64,000 bases of DNA from NCBI RefSeq assembly GCF_051860665.1, contig NZ_JBHYDM010000014.1, positions 62,001-126,000 of the forward strand, written 5' to 3'. The translations under genes and the position numbers were made by a program. Positions 1 through 7,637 of this stretch are shown one piece after another. Each line of letters begins with the position of its first letter. The stretch's first letter is position 1. The notes below the pieces were generated by a model. It was given only the letters and a program-made list of their open reading frames with translations. It ran no database searches and had not been told where the DNA came from. This stretch comes from Falsiroseomonas sp051860665. GTDB taxonomy: Bacteria; Pseudomonadota; Alphaproteobacteria; Acetobacterales; Acetobacteraceae.

Positions 1-403
1 AGCGGGCCTCGGGGGTCTGGCCCTCCTCGAACTCCTCCCAGAGGCCGCGCAGCCGGGTGCCGAGGTCGGGGGGCAGCAGGCCGAAGACCACGTCGGCGGC
101 CGCCTGCTCCCGCGCCGCCTGGGTCAGCAGATGCGCCTCGTCATAGGCAAAGGTGTCGCCGGCCTCGATCTCGACCAGATCGTGCGCCGCGATCATCGCG
201 AGCGTGTGGCCGAGGTCCGGCCGCGGCTCCGGCATCTCGCCATGCAGCAGGACGGCGACCAGGGCCACGTTCCAGCAATGCTCGGCGGAATTCTCCCGCC
301 GCGCGGTGCCGTTCGGATCGGCGGTCTCGCCGCGGCGCTCGATGTGCTTCAGGCGGTCGGCCAGCGCCAGAAAATCGATCAGGGCGGCGGTGCGGTCGCT
401 CAC
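1..403 (-). CDS. HD-domain hydrolase (YfbR-like), 3' end outside window
   Basis: The reading frame runs leftwards from a GTG at 403-401 and is still open at base 1, so about 134 N-terminal residues are present and the C-terminus is missing. The segment SAEHCWNVAL carries the first conserved His, and AAHDLVEIEAGDT carries the His-Asp pair that names the HD superfamily. The layout resembles HD_3/YfbR-type proteins, metal-dependent phosphohydrolases often active on 5'-deoxynucleotides. The GTG start overlaps the stop of the upstream small membrane protein gene by 4 nt (GTGA), which suggests translational coupling. Substrate is not decidable from the sequence; proximity to thyX makes a nucleotide role plausible but this is inference. 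Confidence 0.72.
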   Translation of the reverse strand, partial: MSDRTAALIDFLALADRLKHIERRGETADPNGTARRENSAEHCWNVALVAVLLHGEMPEPRPDLGHTLAMIAAHDLVEIEAGDTFAYDEAHLLTQAAREQAAADVVFGLLPPDLGTRLRGLWEEFEEGQTPEAR

Positions 404-645
404 AGCCCGGCGGTCCAGCGGCCGAGCAGGAAGCCGAAGAGCACGGCGCCGCCGAGCAGCGCGATGACCTCGCCGAAGAGCGCGTGCGCCACGGGCAGGC
501 CGATGGTGACCAGCGCCACCAGCAGCGCCACCTTCCACCAGCGGGTCAACCAGTCGAGCCGAGGGGCCGCCGCCGGTTTGCCGCGCGGCCGGGCGGCAGC
601 CGGGCGTGGGCGCGGGCCGCGCCGCGCCGCCGGACTAGTCGCCAC
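400..645 (-). CDS. Small membrane protein, unknown function
   Basis: An 81-residue protein with a basic Ala/Pro/Arg-rich N-terminus (about residues 1-30) followed by two closely spaced hydrophobic stretches (about 37-56 and 59-78) that look like a transmembrane hairpin. It starts with GTG at 645 inside the last codons of thyX (11-nt overlap) and its stop overlaps the start of the HD hydrolase gene, so it sits in a tight thyX - membrane protein - HD hydrolase operon. No family is recognised. The coding case rests on the operon geometry and the clear membrane segments. Confidence 0.6.
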   Translation of the reverse strand: MATSPAARRGPRPRPAAARPRGKPAAAPRLDWLTRWWKVALLVALVTIGLPVAHALFGEVIALLGGAVLFGFLLGRWTAGL

Positions 646-1573
646 GGCCGAGGGTTTCCATCAGCTCCCGCCATTCGCGCTTGGTGAGGCCGGAGGACGC
701 CTGGTCCACCGCCTCCCCCGCCAGCATCCGGCGCAGGATGCCGAGCATCTGGGCGGAGAAGGTGACGGCGCCCAGGCGGTAGTCGCGGAAGGCCTGGGCG
801 GCGATCGGCACCCAGGCCTCGGCGCTGGCCATCATCGCCTCGGCATAGACGCGGATCTCGTATTGCGCATGGGCATCGGCGCGCAGGGACAGGAAGTGGA
901 ACAGGTTGTGGAGGTCGGTCTTCCAGTACCACTGGGTATAGGCGTTCAGCGTCAGGTTCATCCGGGCCAGCTCCCGCGCCAGGCCGGCGCGGCCGGGGTC
1001 GATCGGCTGGCCCTGCTCGTCCTCGTTCAGCATGTCGAGGTAGTGGTCGTAGTTCCGGGTCGCATCCTCCCGCAGCAGGTCCAGCACGCGGGCGGCCTGG
1101 TCTCCCTCCAGCACCGCGCCACGGCCCTGTCGGTTGATGGCGGATTGCGCGGCCAGGTGCTCGGGCGCGGGGATGTAGAATTCGCGGTCCAGGATCGAAT
1201 AACGTGCTGAGTATTCGTTCACATTCGCCGTGCGATGGCGGATCCATTGCCGCGCCACGAAGATCGGCAGCTTCACATGGTACTTGATCTCGCACATCTC
1301 GAAGGGGGTCGAGTGGCGATGGCGCATCAGGTAGCGGATCAGGCCACGATCCTCGGTCACCGCGCGGGTGCCGCGGCCATAGGAGACGCGGGCCGCCTGC
1401 ACGATGGCGGCATCGTCGCCCATATAGTCCACCACCCGGACGAAGCCGTGGTCGAGCACCGGCGTCGCGGTGAACAGCATGTCTTCCAAGGCCGGCACGG
1501 TCGGCCGCCGGGTGGCATGGGCGGCGCTGCGCGCGGCCTCGATTTCCTGCTGCTGGGCGTCGGTCAGCGCCAT
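635..1573 (-). CDS. thyX: FAD-dependent thymidylate synthase ThyX
   Basis: ThyX makes dTMP from dUMP with methylenetetrahydrofolate, FAD and NADPH, unrelated to classical ThyA. The 312-residue product carries the diagnostic ThyX signature RHRTANVNEYSARYS (pattern RHRxxxxNExSxRY), preceded by the conserved HRHSTPFE and FVARQWIRHR segments, and has the usual length for the long alphaproteobacterial form. An upstream ATG at 1633 is in frame, but the next ATG at 1573 gives the expected N-terminus MALTDAQ and is preferred. The gene is divergent from ssrA and overlaps the small membrane protein gene downstream by 11 nt. Presence of ThyX suggests, but does not prove, absence of ThyA. Confidence 0.95.
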   Translation of the reverse strand: MALTDAQQQEIEAARSAAHATRRPTVPALEDMLFTATPVLDHGFVRVVDYMGDDAAIVQAARVSYGRGTRAVTEDRGLIRYLMRHRHSTPFEMCEIKYHVKLPIFVARQWIRHRTANVNEYSARYSILDREFYIPAPEHLAAQSAINRQGRGAVLEGDQAARVLDLLREDATRNYDHYLDMLNEDEQGQPIDPGRAGLARELARMNLTLNAYTQWYWKTDLHNLFHFLSLRADAHAQYEIRVYAEAMMASAEAWVPIAAQAFRDYRLGAVTFSAQMLGILRRMLAGEAVDQASSGLTKREWRELMETLGRGD

Positions 1574-1683
1574 TCGGAGTCGTCCATCGATCAGAGGTGG
1601 CGCTTCACTAGCCTGTCCGACCGATGCGGGCACCCCTGGATTTCGGGCGGCGATGCGCCTACATAGGTCGTGTCGCCTCGGCG

Positions 1684-1965
1684 ACTATGGTGATAAACGC
1701 GGCCTGGAATAATCGTTGCGGACCCGGGGGCAGTGCCCGGCGCCTCCACCAATCTTCCTCGGAAGAACATGGGGGCGAAACAGCTTCGACGCGCGTGGTA
1801 AAGAGGTCGTTTTTGCCCGGCATTGTACCGCCGTTATCGGGCTAATCTCTAAGTGCGAACGACAATAGCCGCGAGGCTTACGCACTCGCTGCCTGAATAA
1901 GGTAAGCGCGGTTCGGGGGGCACCGGGCAACAGAAGCCCCCCACTTGAACCTTGCCGAGACTTGC
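1684..1965 (+). ncRNA. ssrA: Two-piece, circularly permuted tmRNA (ssrA)
   Basis: tmRNA rescues stalled ribosomes and adds a degradation tag. The acceptor piece comes first and ends CGCCTCCACCA (1741-1751) after a T-arm-like stem CCGGG/CCCGG. A 19-nt spacer (1752-1770, itself able to fold TCTTCC/GGAAGA) separates it from the coding piece beginning GGGGGCG at 1771, which pairs with CGCCTCC to rebuild the acceptor stem. The conserved CTTCGACG follows. The tag frame starts at a GCG resume codon (1855) and reads ANDNSREAYALAA, stop TGA at 1894-1896. A long helix GGTTC-GGGGGGC / GCCCCCC-GAACC (1910-1951) follows the tag. The outer 5' and 3' limits are approximate. Confidence 0.93.
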
Positions 1966-2028
1966 AACCCGCCCCGCCTCTTTCGCGTCCCTGCCCGCCG
2001 GCTTATGGTCCGGTCAAAGGATGCATGC

Positions 2029-2526
2029 ATGAGCGACGACGCCCGCCCGGCCGAAAGCCTGATCCCCTATGAACGCTGGACCGACGACGCCTTGCGCGAA
2101 GTGGTCATGCGCGCGCTCGAACTCGCGGCCACCGCCGGCCTGCCGGGCGAGCACCACTATTACATCACCTTCCGCACGGACCATCCGGGCACCCGCGTGC
2201 CGGGCCATCTGAAGGCGCGCTACCCGCAGGAAATGACGGTGGTGCTGCAGCACCAATATGAGGGCCTGGCGGTGGACCGCGCCGCCGGCACCTTCACCGT
2301 GCGGCTGCACTTTGGCGGCGTGCCCGCCACCCTGCTGGTGCCCTTCGCCGCCCTGACCGGCTTCGCCGACCCCGCGGTGCGCTACGGCCTGCGCTTCCAG
2401 GCGCAGATGGAGGCCCCGGCCGAGGAAGCCGCGCCCGCCGAGCCCGAGGCCCCCGCCGCGGCGCCGGAGGCCCCGGCGCAGGTGGTCAGCCTGGACGCCT
2501 TCCGCCGGCGCCCCGCGCGGGACTGA
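2029..2526 (+). CDS. sspB: SspB, ClpXP adaptor for ssrA-tagged proteins
   Basis: SspB tethers ssrA-tagged substrates to ClpXP. The 165-residue product has the alphaproteobacterial SspB fold sequence (YERWTDDALREVVMRALE, HHYYITFRT, YPQEMTVVLQHQYEGL, FTVRLHFGG), then an acidic, Ala/Pro/Glu-rich linker (about residues 126-150) and a conserved C-terminal tail VVSLDAFRRRP, the position where the ClpX-binding peptide lies in this family. The ATG at 2029 is preferred because the conserved region begins just behind it. The gene lies about 60 nt after ssrA on the same strand, so tag-encoding RNA and tag-reading adaptor are adjacent. Confidence 0.92.
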   Translation: MSDDARPAESLIPYERWTDDALREVVMRALELAATAGLPGEHHYYITFRTDHPGTRVPGHLKARYPQEMTVVLQHQYEGLAVDRAAGTFTVRLHFGGVPATLLVPFAALTGFADPAVRYGLRFQAQMEAPAEEAAPAEPEAPAAAPEAPAQVVSLDAFRRRPARD

Positions 2527-2599
2527 TTTCGCTTCTGCCTGGGCCCACTGCTGAACGATGTGCCGCCCGCCCCGACACGGGCGATGGCGTGCACGGAGA

Positions 2600-4279
2600 A
2601 TGACCGTGACCGCACCGCTCGACCTCGATTCGCCCGTGATCGCGCCGACCCGGCCCGACGCCTTCCGCTACAGCCCGATGTACCCGCTGGGCGCGGATGC
2701 CACGCCCTATCGCAAGCTGGACATCCAGGGTGTCAGCACCTCCACCTGCGACGGCAAGACGGTGCTGAAGATCAAGCCGCAGGCACTGGAGGAGCTGGCC
2801 TTCGCCGCCTGCAAGGACGTCTCCCACCTGCTGCGCCCCGCGCATCTGGCCCAGCTGGCAAAAATCCTGCAGGACCCGGAGGCGAGCCCGAACGACCGCT
2901 TCGTGGCGCTCGACCTGCTGAAGAATGCGAATATCGCCGCCGGCGGCGTGCTGCCGATGTGCCAGGACACCGGCACCGCCATCGTCTTCGGCAAGAAGGG
3001 CCAGCGCGTCTGGGTCGAGGGCGATGAGGAGGAGGCGCTGAGCTACGGCGTCCACCGCACCTATACCGAGACCAACCTGCGCTATTCCCAGATGGCGCCG
3101 CTGACCATGTGGGACGAGGTGAACACCGGCAACAACCTGCCGGTGGAATTCTCCATCATGGCGGAGCCGGGCGAGCACCACGCCGACGAGATGAAGCTGA
3201 TGTTCGTCCTGAAGGGCGGCGGATCGGCCAACAAGACCTTTCTCTATCAGCAGACCCGGGCCGTTTTGAACCGGACCAAGCTGCTGGCTTTCCTGGAAGA
3301 CAAGATCAAGACGCTGGGGACCAGCGCCTGCCCGCCCTACCACCTGGCCATCGTCATCGGCGGCACCAGCGCGGAGGCGAATCTCAAGACGGTGAAGCTG
3401 GCCTCCACCAAATGGCTGGACGCGCTGCCCACCGAGGGCAGCAAGGCCGGGCACGCCTTCCGCGACGTGGCCTTCGAGGCGGAGGTCCATAAGCTGACCC
3501 AGAACCTCGGCATCGGCGCGCAATTCGGCGGCAAGTACTTTTGTCATGATGTGCGGGTGGTTCGCCTGCCGCGGCATGGGGCCTCGCTGCCGATCGGCAT
3601 CGGCGTTTCCTGCAGCGCGGACCGGCAGATCAAGGCCAAGATCACGCCTGAGGGGGTGTTCCTGGAGCAGCTGGAGCAAGACCCGGCGCAGTACCTGCCG
3701 GCAGCCACGGACGAGATCCTGGGCGGCGACGTGGTACGGATAGACCTGAACCAGCCGATGGACGCGATCCGGGCCGAGCTTTCGAAGCACCCGGTGAAGA
3801 CCCGCGTGTCCCTCACCGGCACGGTGGTGGTGGCGCGCGACATCGCGCATGCCAAGCTGCAGGAACGGCTGGACCGCGGCGAGGGCCTGCCCGACTACCT
3901 GAAGAACCACCCGGTCTATTATGCCGGCCCCGCGAAAACCCCCGAGGGCTACGCCACCGGCAGCTTCGGCCCGACCACGGCCGGGCGCATGGACAGCTAT
4001 GTCGAGGCTTTCCAGAAAGCCGGCGGGTCGCTGGTGATGCTGGCCAAGGGCAATCGCAGCAAGGCGGTGCTGAACGCCTGCAAGACCTATGGCGGCTTCT
4101 ACCTGGGCAGCGTCGGCGGCCCCGCCGCCCGGCTGGCGCAGGACTGCATCCGCAAGGTCGAGGTGCTGGAATATCCGGAGCTCGGCATGGAGGCGGTCTG
4201 GCGGATCGAGGTCGAGGATTTCCCGGCCTTCATCGTGGTCGATGACAAGGGCAACGACTTCTACGAAGGCCTGGAATAG
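2600..4279 (+). CDS. fumA: Class I (iron-sulfur) fumarate hydratase
   Basis: This enzyme interconverts fumarate and L-malate in the TCA cycle using a [4Fe-4S] cluster. The 559-residue length fits single-chain class I fumarases. Cysteines at about residues 121 (LPMCQDTGT), 244 (TSACPPYH) and 338 (GVSCSADRQIK) have nearly the spacing of the three cluster ligands of this family. Other hallmarks are the ETNLRYSQ and FGPTTAGRMD segments. The ATG at 2600 follows a GGAG and gives an N-terminus close to the family start; an in-frame ATG at 2558 is less likely. The DUF1272 gene follows after 2 nt. A class II fumarase lies 3.4 kb downstream, so both types are encoded here. Confidence 0.95.
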   Translation: MTVTAPLDLDSPVIAPTRPDAFRYSPMYPLGADATPYRKLDIQGVSTSTCDGKTVLKIKPQALEELAFAACKDVSHLLRPAHLAQLAKILQDPEASPNDRFVALDLLKNANIAAGGVLPMCQDTGTAIVFGKKGQRVWVEGDEEEALSYGVHRTYTETNLRYSQMAPLTMWDEVNTGNNLPVEFSIMAEPGEHHADEMKLMFVLKGGGSANKTFLYQQTRAVLNRTKLLAFLEDKIKTLGTSACPPYHLAIVIGGTSAEANLKTVKLASTKWLDALPTEGSKAGHAFRDVAFEAEVHKLTQNLGIGAQFGGKYFCHDVRVVRLPRHGASLPIGIGVSCSADRQIKAKITPEGVFLEQLEQDPAQYLPAATDEILGGDVVRIDLNQPMDAIRAELSKHPVKTRVSLTGTVVVARDIAHAKLQERLDRGEGLPDYLKNHPVYYAGPAKTPEGYATGSFGPTTAGRMDSYVEAFQKAGGSLVMLAKGNRSKAVLNACKTYGGFYLGSVGGPAARLAQDCIRKVEVLEYPELGMEAVWRIEVEDFPAFIVVDDKGNDFYEGLE

Positions 4280-4281
4280 CC

Positions 4282-4533
4282 ATGCTGGAGCTTCGGCCGA
4301 ATTGCGAGTGCTGCGGGCGTGATCTGCCGCCCGCTTCGGCCGAGGCGCTGATCTGCTCCTTTGAATGCACCTGGTGCCGGGACTGCGCCGCGACGCGCCT
4401 GCCCGGCGGCCTCTGCCCGAATTGCGGCGGCAATCTGGTGCCGCGGCCGATCCGGCCGGCGGGCAAGCTGGAGCGCTTCCCCGCCTCGACGGCTCGCAAG
4501 CGCAGTGCGCTTCCGGCCTGCACGGCGGGCTGA
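4282..4533 (+). CDS. DUF1272 small Cys-rich protein
   Basis: An 83-residue protein beginning MLELRPNCECCGRDLPP, the usual start of DUF1272 proteins. Paired cysteines (CECC, CSFECTWCRDC, CPNCGG) form what looks like two zinc ribbons or knuckles. The family is widespread in proteobacteria and has no established function. It starts 2 nt after the class I fumarase stop and is very likely cotranscribed with it. The last ~20 residues are low complexity and probably not conserved. Confidence 0.85.
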   Translation: MLELRPNCECCGRDLPPASAEALICSFECTWCRDCAATRLPGGLCPNCGGNLVPRPIRPAGKLERFPASTARKRSALPACTAG

Positions 4534-4541
4534 CGTCCGGA

Positions 4542-5021
4542 TCAGGGCCGCCTGAACGAAGCGCTCTGCTTCAGGTCAACGAATCTCCCGTTATCCCAAT
4601 ACTGCCGGGAGGTCAGCTCAACCGTGACCTCGCCGCCCGCCTGCCGCTCAACCGCGATCTCATAGCGGTTGTCGGTGAAGTGCGAGAAGGTGAGGTCATT
4701 AAAGCGAAAACCGATCCAGGCGGTGCAGGGCCGCGACGTCTCTGCTGAGCGGTGACAATCCGAGGCCTCGACCGGCAACGCCGCCAACCTCTCGCCGATG
4801 CAGGCCATGACCGCATCTTGCCAGGGATGCTGGAAGGCGCCGAAACGCTCTCCGACCTCGCGCAGGCAAGCTTCCAGGACGGGATGTGACACCCCGCGCG
4901 CAGTCTCGACCACCAAGGGTCTGAAGGCATGCAGCGCGCACCCTCCCGGCAGCAGAACAACAAGCGCCAGGAAGCTGAGCCGGGATGCGAAAGGCCACGG
5001 CCAGGCGTGCCACATTGTCAC
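4542..5021 (-). CDS. Putative small lipoprotein or exported protein, unknown
   Basis: The 159-residue product starts with a hydrophobic segment (about residues 11-27) ending LLPGGC, an imperfect lipobox, so it could be a lipoprotein or a simple exported protein. The remainder has several Cys and Trp residues and no family I recognise. It lies 9 nt downstream of the peptide-type binding protein gene on the same strand and is probably cotranscribed. It ends convergently, 8 nt from the DUF1272 gene. Confidence 0.6.
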   Translation of the reverse strand: MTMWHAWPWPFASRLSFLALVVLLPGGCALHAFRPLVVETARGVSHPVLEACLREVGERFGAFQHPWQDAVMACIGERLAALPVEASDCHRSAETSRPCTAWIGFRFNDLTFSHFTDNRYEIAVERQAGGEVTVELTSRQYWDNGRFVDLKQSASFRRP

Positions 5022-5030
5022 CGCTCCACT

Positions 5031-6569
5031 TCAGCGCGGCCGGATATCCACCGCCTGCACTTCCTCATCCGCCCGCGCGGTGAAGCTGAGCCCGGCCTTC
5101 CCGGCGTTCACCGAACGCAGGATGCCGACGCCGATGATCAGCGCCTCATCGGCCGCCTGGCGCACCAGCGCGGAAAGCTGGCGCGCCCGGTCGGTGTCAT
5201 CCAGCGTGCCGCGGGCGCGGTCGATCAGCGCGTCCATCGCCTCCGTCCCTGCCCCCGTGAAATTCAGCGCGCCGAGACCCGGCACCACGCCCCGGCGATG
5301 CAGCTGGGAGCCGATGAGGTAGGAGGTCTCGCCGGTCAGCGACCCGAAGACCGTGACGAAGACGCCGTAGTCCCGCCGGTTGCGGCGCGGCAGGAAATTG
5401 GCCTGGGGCACCACCTCGACCGAGGTGCGGATGCCGATGCGGGTCCAGGCGGCGGCAATGGCCTGGCAGATGCGCGGCGTCCGGTTCGGCGAGCAGAACA
5501 GGGTCAACCCGAATCCCTGGCCCCAGCCGGCCTCCGCCAGCAGGGCCCGCGCCGCGGCCAGGTCCGCCGTCGGCACCGGGCGGTCCGCCACCGCGCCAAA
5601 GATGAAGGGCGGCACCGCCTGGTCCGTCGGGTCGGCCAGCCCCTCCAGGATCGTCCGGGAAATGCCCTCCCGGTTCAGGGCCAGCGACATGGCCCGGCGC
5701 ACCCGCACTTCCTTCATCGGATTGCGGCCACCGGCCTCGATGCCCGGGGCATCGTCCCGCTCCACATCCGGATAGATGTTCACGGCATAGATGGAGGGAC
5801 CGGCAAAAAGCGCCACGCGCTGGTCGCCGCGGATCCGCTCCACATCCTGCAGCGGCACGTTGTTGATGAAGTCGACATCACCCGCCAGCAGCGCGCCCAC
5901 GCGGGCGGCGTCGTTCGGGATGGGCGTCATGCTGACGGTGTCCCACGGGACAGCGCCGCCCCACCAGCTCTCGTTCCGCCGCAGCACCAGCGGATCGTTG
6001 GCCCGCCAGCTGCCGAGCCGGAATGGCCCGGTGCCGATCGCGGCCTGGCCGGCGTTGAACTCGGCATTGCCCAGACCGGCGACGGAGCGGGGCACGATGA
6101 AGATTTGCGTCAGGTTGGTGGGCAGGATCGGCGTCGGCCCGCTGGTGCGGATGCGGAAGGTCAGGTCGTCCACCACCTCCACCCCGGTCACCCCGGCCAG
6201 GTAGATGGTATAGGGGTTCGGATTGCCCGGCACATTCGGCACCCGGGCGAAGGAGGCTGCGACATCCGCCGAGGTCAGCGGCGCGCCGTCATGGAAGCGC
6301 ACGCCGGGGCGCAGCTTGAACTCCCAGGTCGTGTCATCCACCACCCGCCAGGACTCGGCCAGGCCCGGCTTCAGCGCCATGCTGGCATCGCGCGCCACCA
6401 GCGTGTCGTAGATGTTCCGCAGCGCGCCGGTATTGGACAGGTTCAGCAGCCAGTGCGGGTCCAGCGTGCTGGGTGGGGACTGGATGCCGATGCGCAGCGT
6501 CTGCGCCTGCACGGTGGGAACCCCCGCCAGAAGGGAGGCAGCCAGGGCGAGGCGGGTGAGGAGGCTCAT
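5031..6569 (-). CDS. Peptide/nickel-type ABC transporter substrate-binding protein
   Basis: This is a family 5 periplasmic solute-binding protein (SBP_bac_5), the class that delivers peptides, nickel or other small ligands to an ABC importer. The preferred start at 6569 gives MSLLTRLALAASLLAG, a clear signal peptide with likely cleavage after AQA near residue 21; the in-frame codons upstream to 6743 lack signal-peptide character. Family features include STLDPHWLLNLSNTGALRNIYDTL-type N-terminal sequence, GLAESWRVVDD, W-FKLRPGVRFHDG and VRRAMSLALNRE. Length is 512 residues. No permease or ATPase gene is adjacent, so it is an orphan; the ligand cannot be inferred. Confidence 0.88.
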   Translation of the reverse strand: MSLLTRLALAASLLAGVPTVQAQTLRIGIQSPPSTLDPHWLLNLSNTGALRNIYDTLVARDASMALKPGLAESWRVVDDTTWEFKLRPGVRFHDGAPLTSADVAASFARVPNVPGNPNPYTIYLAGVTGVEVVDDLTFRIRTSGPTPILPTNLTQIFIVPRSVAGLGNAEFNAGQAAIGTGPFRLGSWRANDPLVLRRNESWWGGAVPWDTVSMTPIPNDAARVGALLAGDVDFINNVPLQDVERIRGDQRVALFAGPSIYAVNIYPDVERDDAPGIEAGGRNPMKEVRVRRAMSLALNREGISRTILEGLADPTDQAVPPFIFGAVADRPVPTADLAAARALLAEAGWGQGFGLTLFCSPNRTPRICQAIAAAWTRIGIRTSVEVVPQANFLPRRNRRDYGVFVTVFGSLTGETSYLIGSQLHRRGVVPGLGALNFTGAGTEAMDALIDRARGTLDDTDRARQLSALVRQAADEALIIGVGILRSVNAGKAGLSFTARADEEVQAVDIRPR

Positions 6570-6764
6570 GCGGCGCAGTCCTTGCAGCGGTTTTGGGCGG
6601 CGGTTCGGGCCGCAGAGTGGCACTGCCCGGCCCGCCGCGCATCCGGGGGTGGCGCGGTTTTCGCTTCGGTTGCAGGGGGCCGCCGAACGCAACCCTTCCT
6701 GCCGCGGCGCCGCTGGGATATGGCTTCGGCGACAGCCAGCCACTCACCGGGGACCGACCTCTGC

Positions 6765-7163
6765 ATGGCCCGAAGCCGCTTCTCCTCCGGCAGCCGTTTT
6801 GAAGAAGAAATCGGCTATTCGCGCGCCGTCATCGACGGCGACTGGATCTTCGTCTCCGGCACCACCGGCTACGACTATGCCACCATGACGATCGCCCCTG
6901 GCGTGGTCGAGCAATGCGACCAGACCTTCCGGAATATCGAGGCGGCGTTGCGCCAGGCCGGCGGGCGCATGGATGATGTGGTGCGCGCCACCTTCATGGT
7001 GCCGGACCGCGCGGACTGGCCGCTCTGCTGGCCGGTGGTGAAGAAGTGGCTGGGCCGCACCCGCCCCGCCTCCACCATGATGGTGGTGGGCCTGCAGGCG
7101 CCGGAGATGCGGATCGAGATCGAGGTCACGGCCCGGCTGCGCCGGCGCGAAGGGGACAAGTAG
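6765..7163 (+). CDS. RidA family protein
   Basis: RidA/YjgF proteins are small trimers; RidA itself hydrolyses reactive enamine/imine intermediates made by PLP enzymes. The 132-residue product shows YSRAVIDGDWIFVSGTTG near the N-terminus, the central TFRNIEAALRQAGG and the C-terminal region ending MRIEIEVTARL, as in members of the wider family. The conserved C-terminal Arg-containing active-site stretch is not the canonical RidA one, so deaminase activity is uncertain. A second in-frame ATG at 6720 would add 15 residues; 6765 gives the usual family length. The VOC gene follows after 4 nt. Confidence 0.85.
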   Translation: MARSRFSSGSRFEEEIGYSRAVIDGDWIFVSGTTGYDYATMTIAPGVVEQCDQTFRNIEAALRQAGGRMDDVVRATFMVPDRADWPLCWPVVKKWLGRTRPASTMMVVGLQAPEMRIEIEVTARLRRREGDK

Positions 7164-7167
7164 GCCC

Positions 7168-7578
7168 ATGCGCTTCGCTGTCGACCGGCTGGACCACCTG
7201 GTCATCACCTGCGCCGAGGTGGAGATCTCCGCCAATTGGTACCAGCGCGTGCTGGGCATGGAGCGCGACAGCTTCGGCGAGCCGCCGCGCGTCGCGCTGA
7301 AATTCGGCGGCCAGAAGATCAACCTTCGGCCGCGCGGCGCGACCCAGGCGGAGTGGTTCTCCTCCGTCGTGGCGGAGCCCGGCACGCAGGATCTGTGCTT
7401 CGTGGTCACCGTCTCGGCCGAGGATATCGCGGAGCATCTGCGCAGTTGCGGCGTGACGGTGGAGCTGGGGCCGGTGGCCAAGCAGGGGGCGCTGGGGCCC
7501 ATCACCTCGGTCTATTGCCGCGATCCGGATGGCAACCTGATCGAGATCGCGACCTATGGCGACCGATTCACGGAATAA
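7168..7578 (+). CDS. VOC (glyoxalase/bleomycin resistance-like) protein
   Basis: A 136-residue single-domain vicinal oxygen chelate protein. It begins RLDHLVITC, placing the first metal-ligand His, has YQRVLGM in the expected helix, and ends with DPDGNLIEIATY, which carries the C-terminal metal-ligand Glu. Such proteins act as lyases, dioxygenases or drug-binding proteins, so function is open. It follows the RidA gene by 4 nt and precedes fumC by about 60 nt; a three-gene transcript is plausible. Confidence 0.87.
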   Translation: MRFAVDRLDHLVITCAEVEISANWYQRVLGMERDSFGEPPRVALKFGGQKINLRPRGATQAEWFSSVVAEPGTQDLCFVVTVSAEDIAEHLRSCGVTVELGPVAKQGALGPITSVYCRDPDGNLIEIATYGDRFTE

Positions 7579-7637
7579 CCAGCCGTGATGGGCATGCGGG
7601 GCCTCGCCCACCCATCTCTCCGGCCAAGGAGACCCGC

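Noticed and set aside
4929..6764. Plus-strand open frame opposite the peptide-binding protein, in frame with RidA
   Set aside because: Only the last 133 codons (RidA) have a recognisable fold; the rest mirrors the binding-protein gene.
6720..6764. Upstream ATG as RidA start
   Set aside because: Would add 15 unconserved residues; the ATG at 6765 gives the usual family length, although 6720 cannot be excluded.
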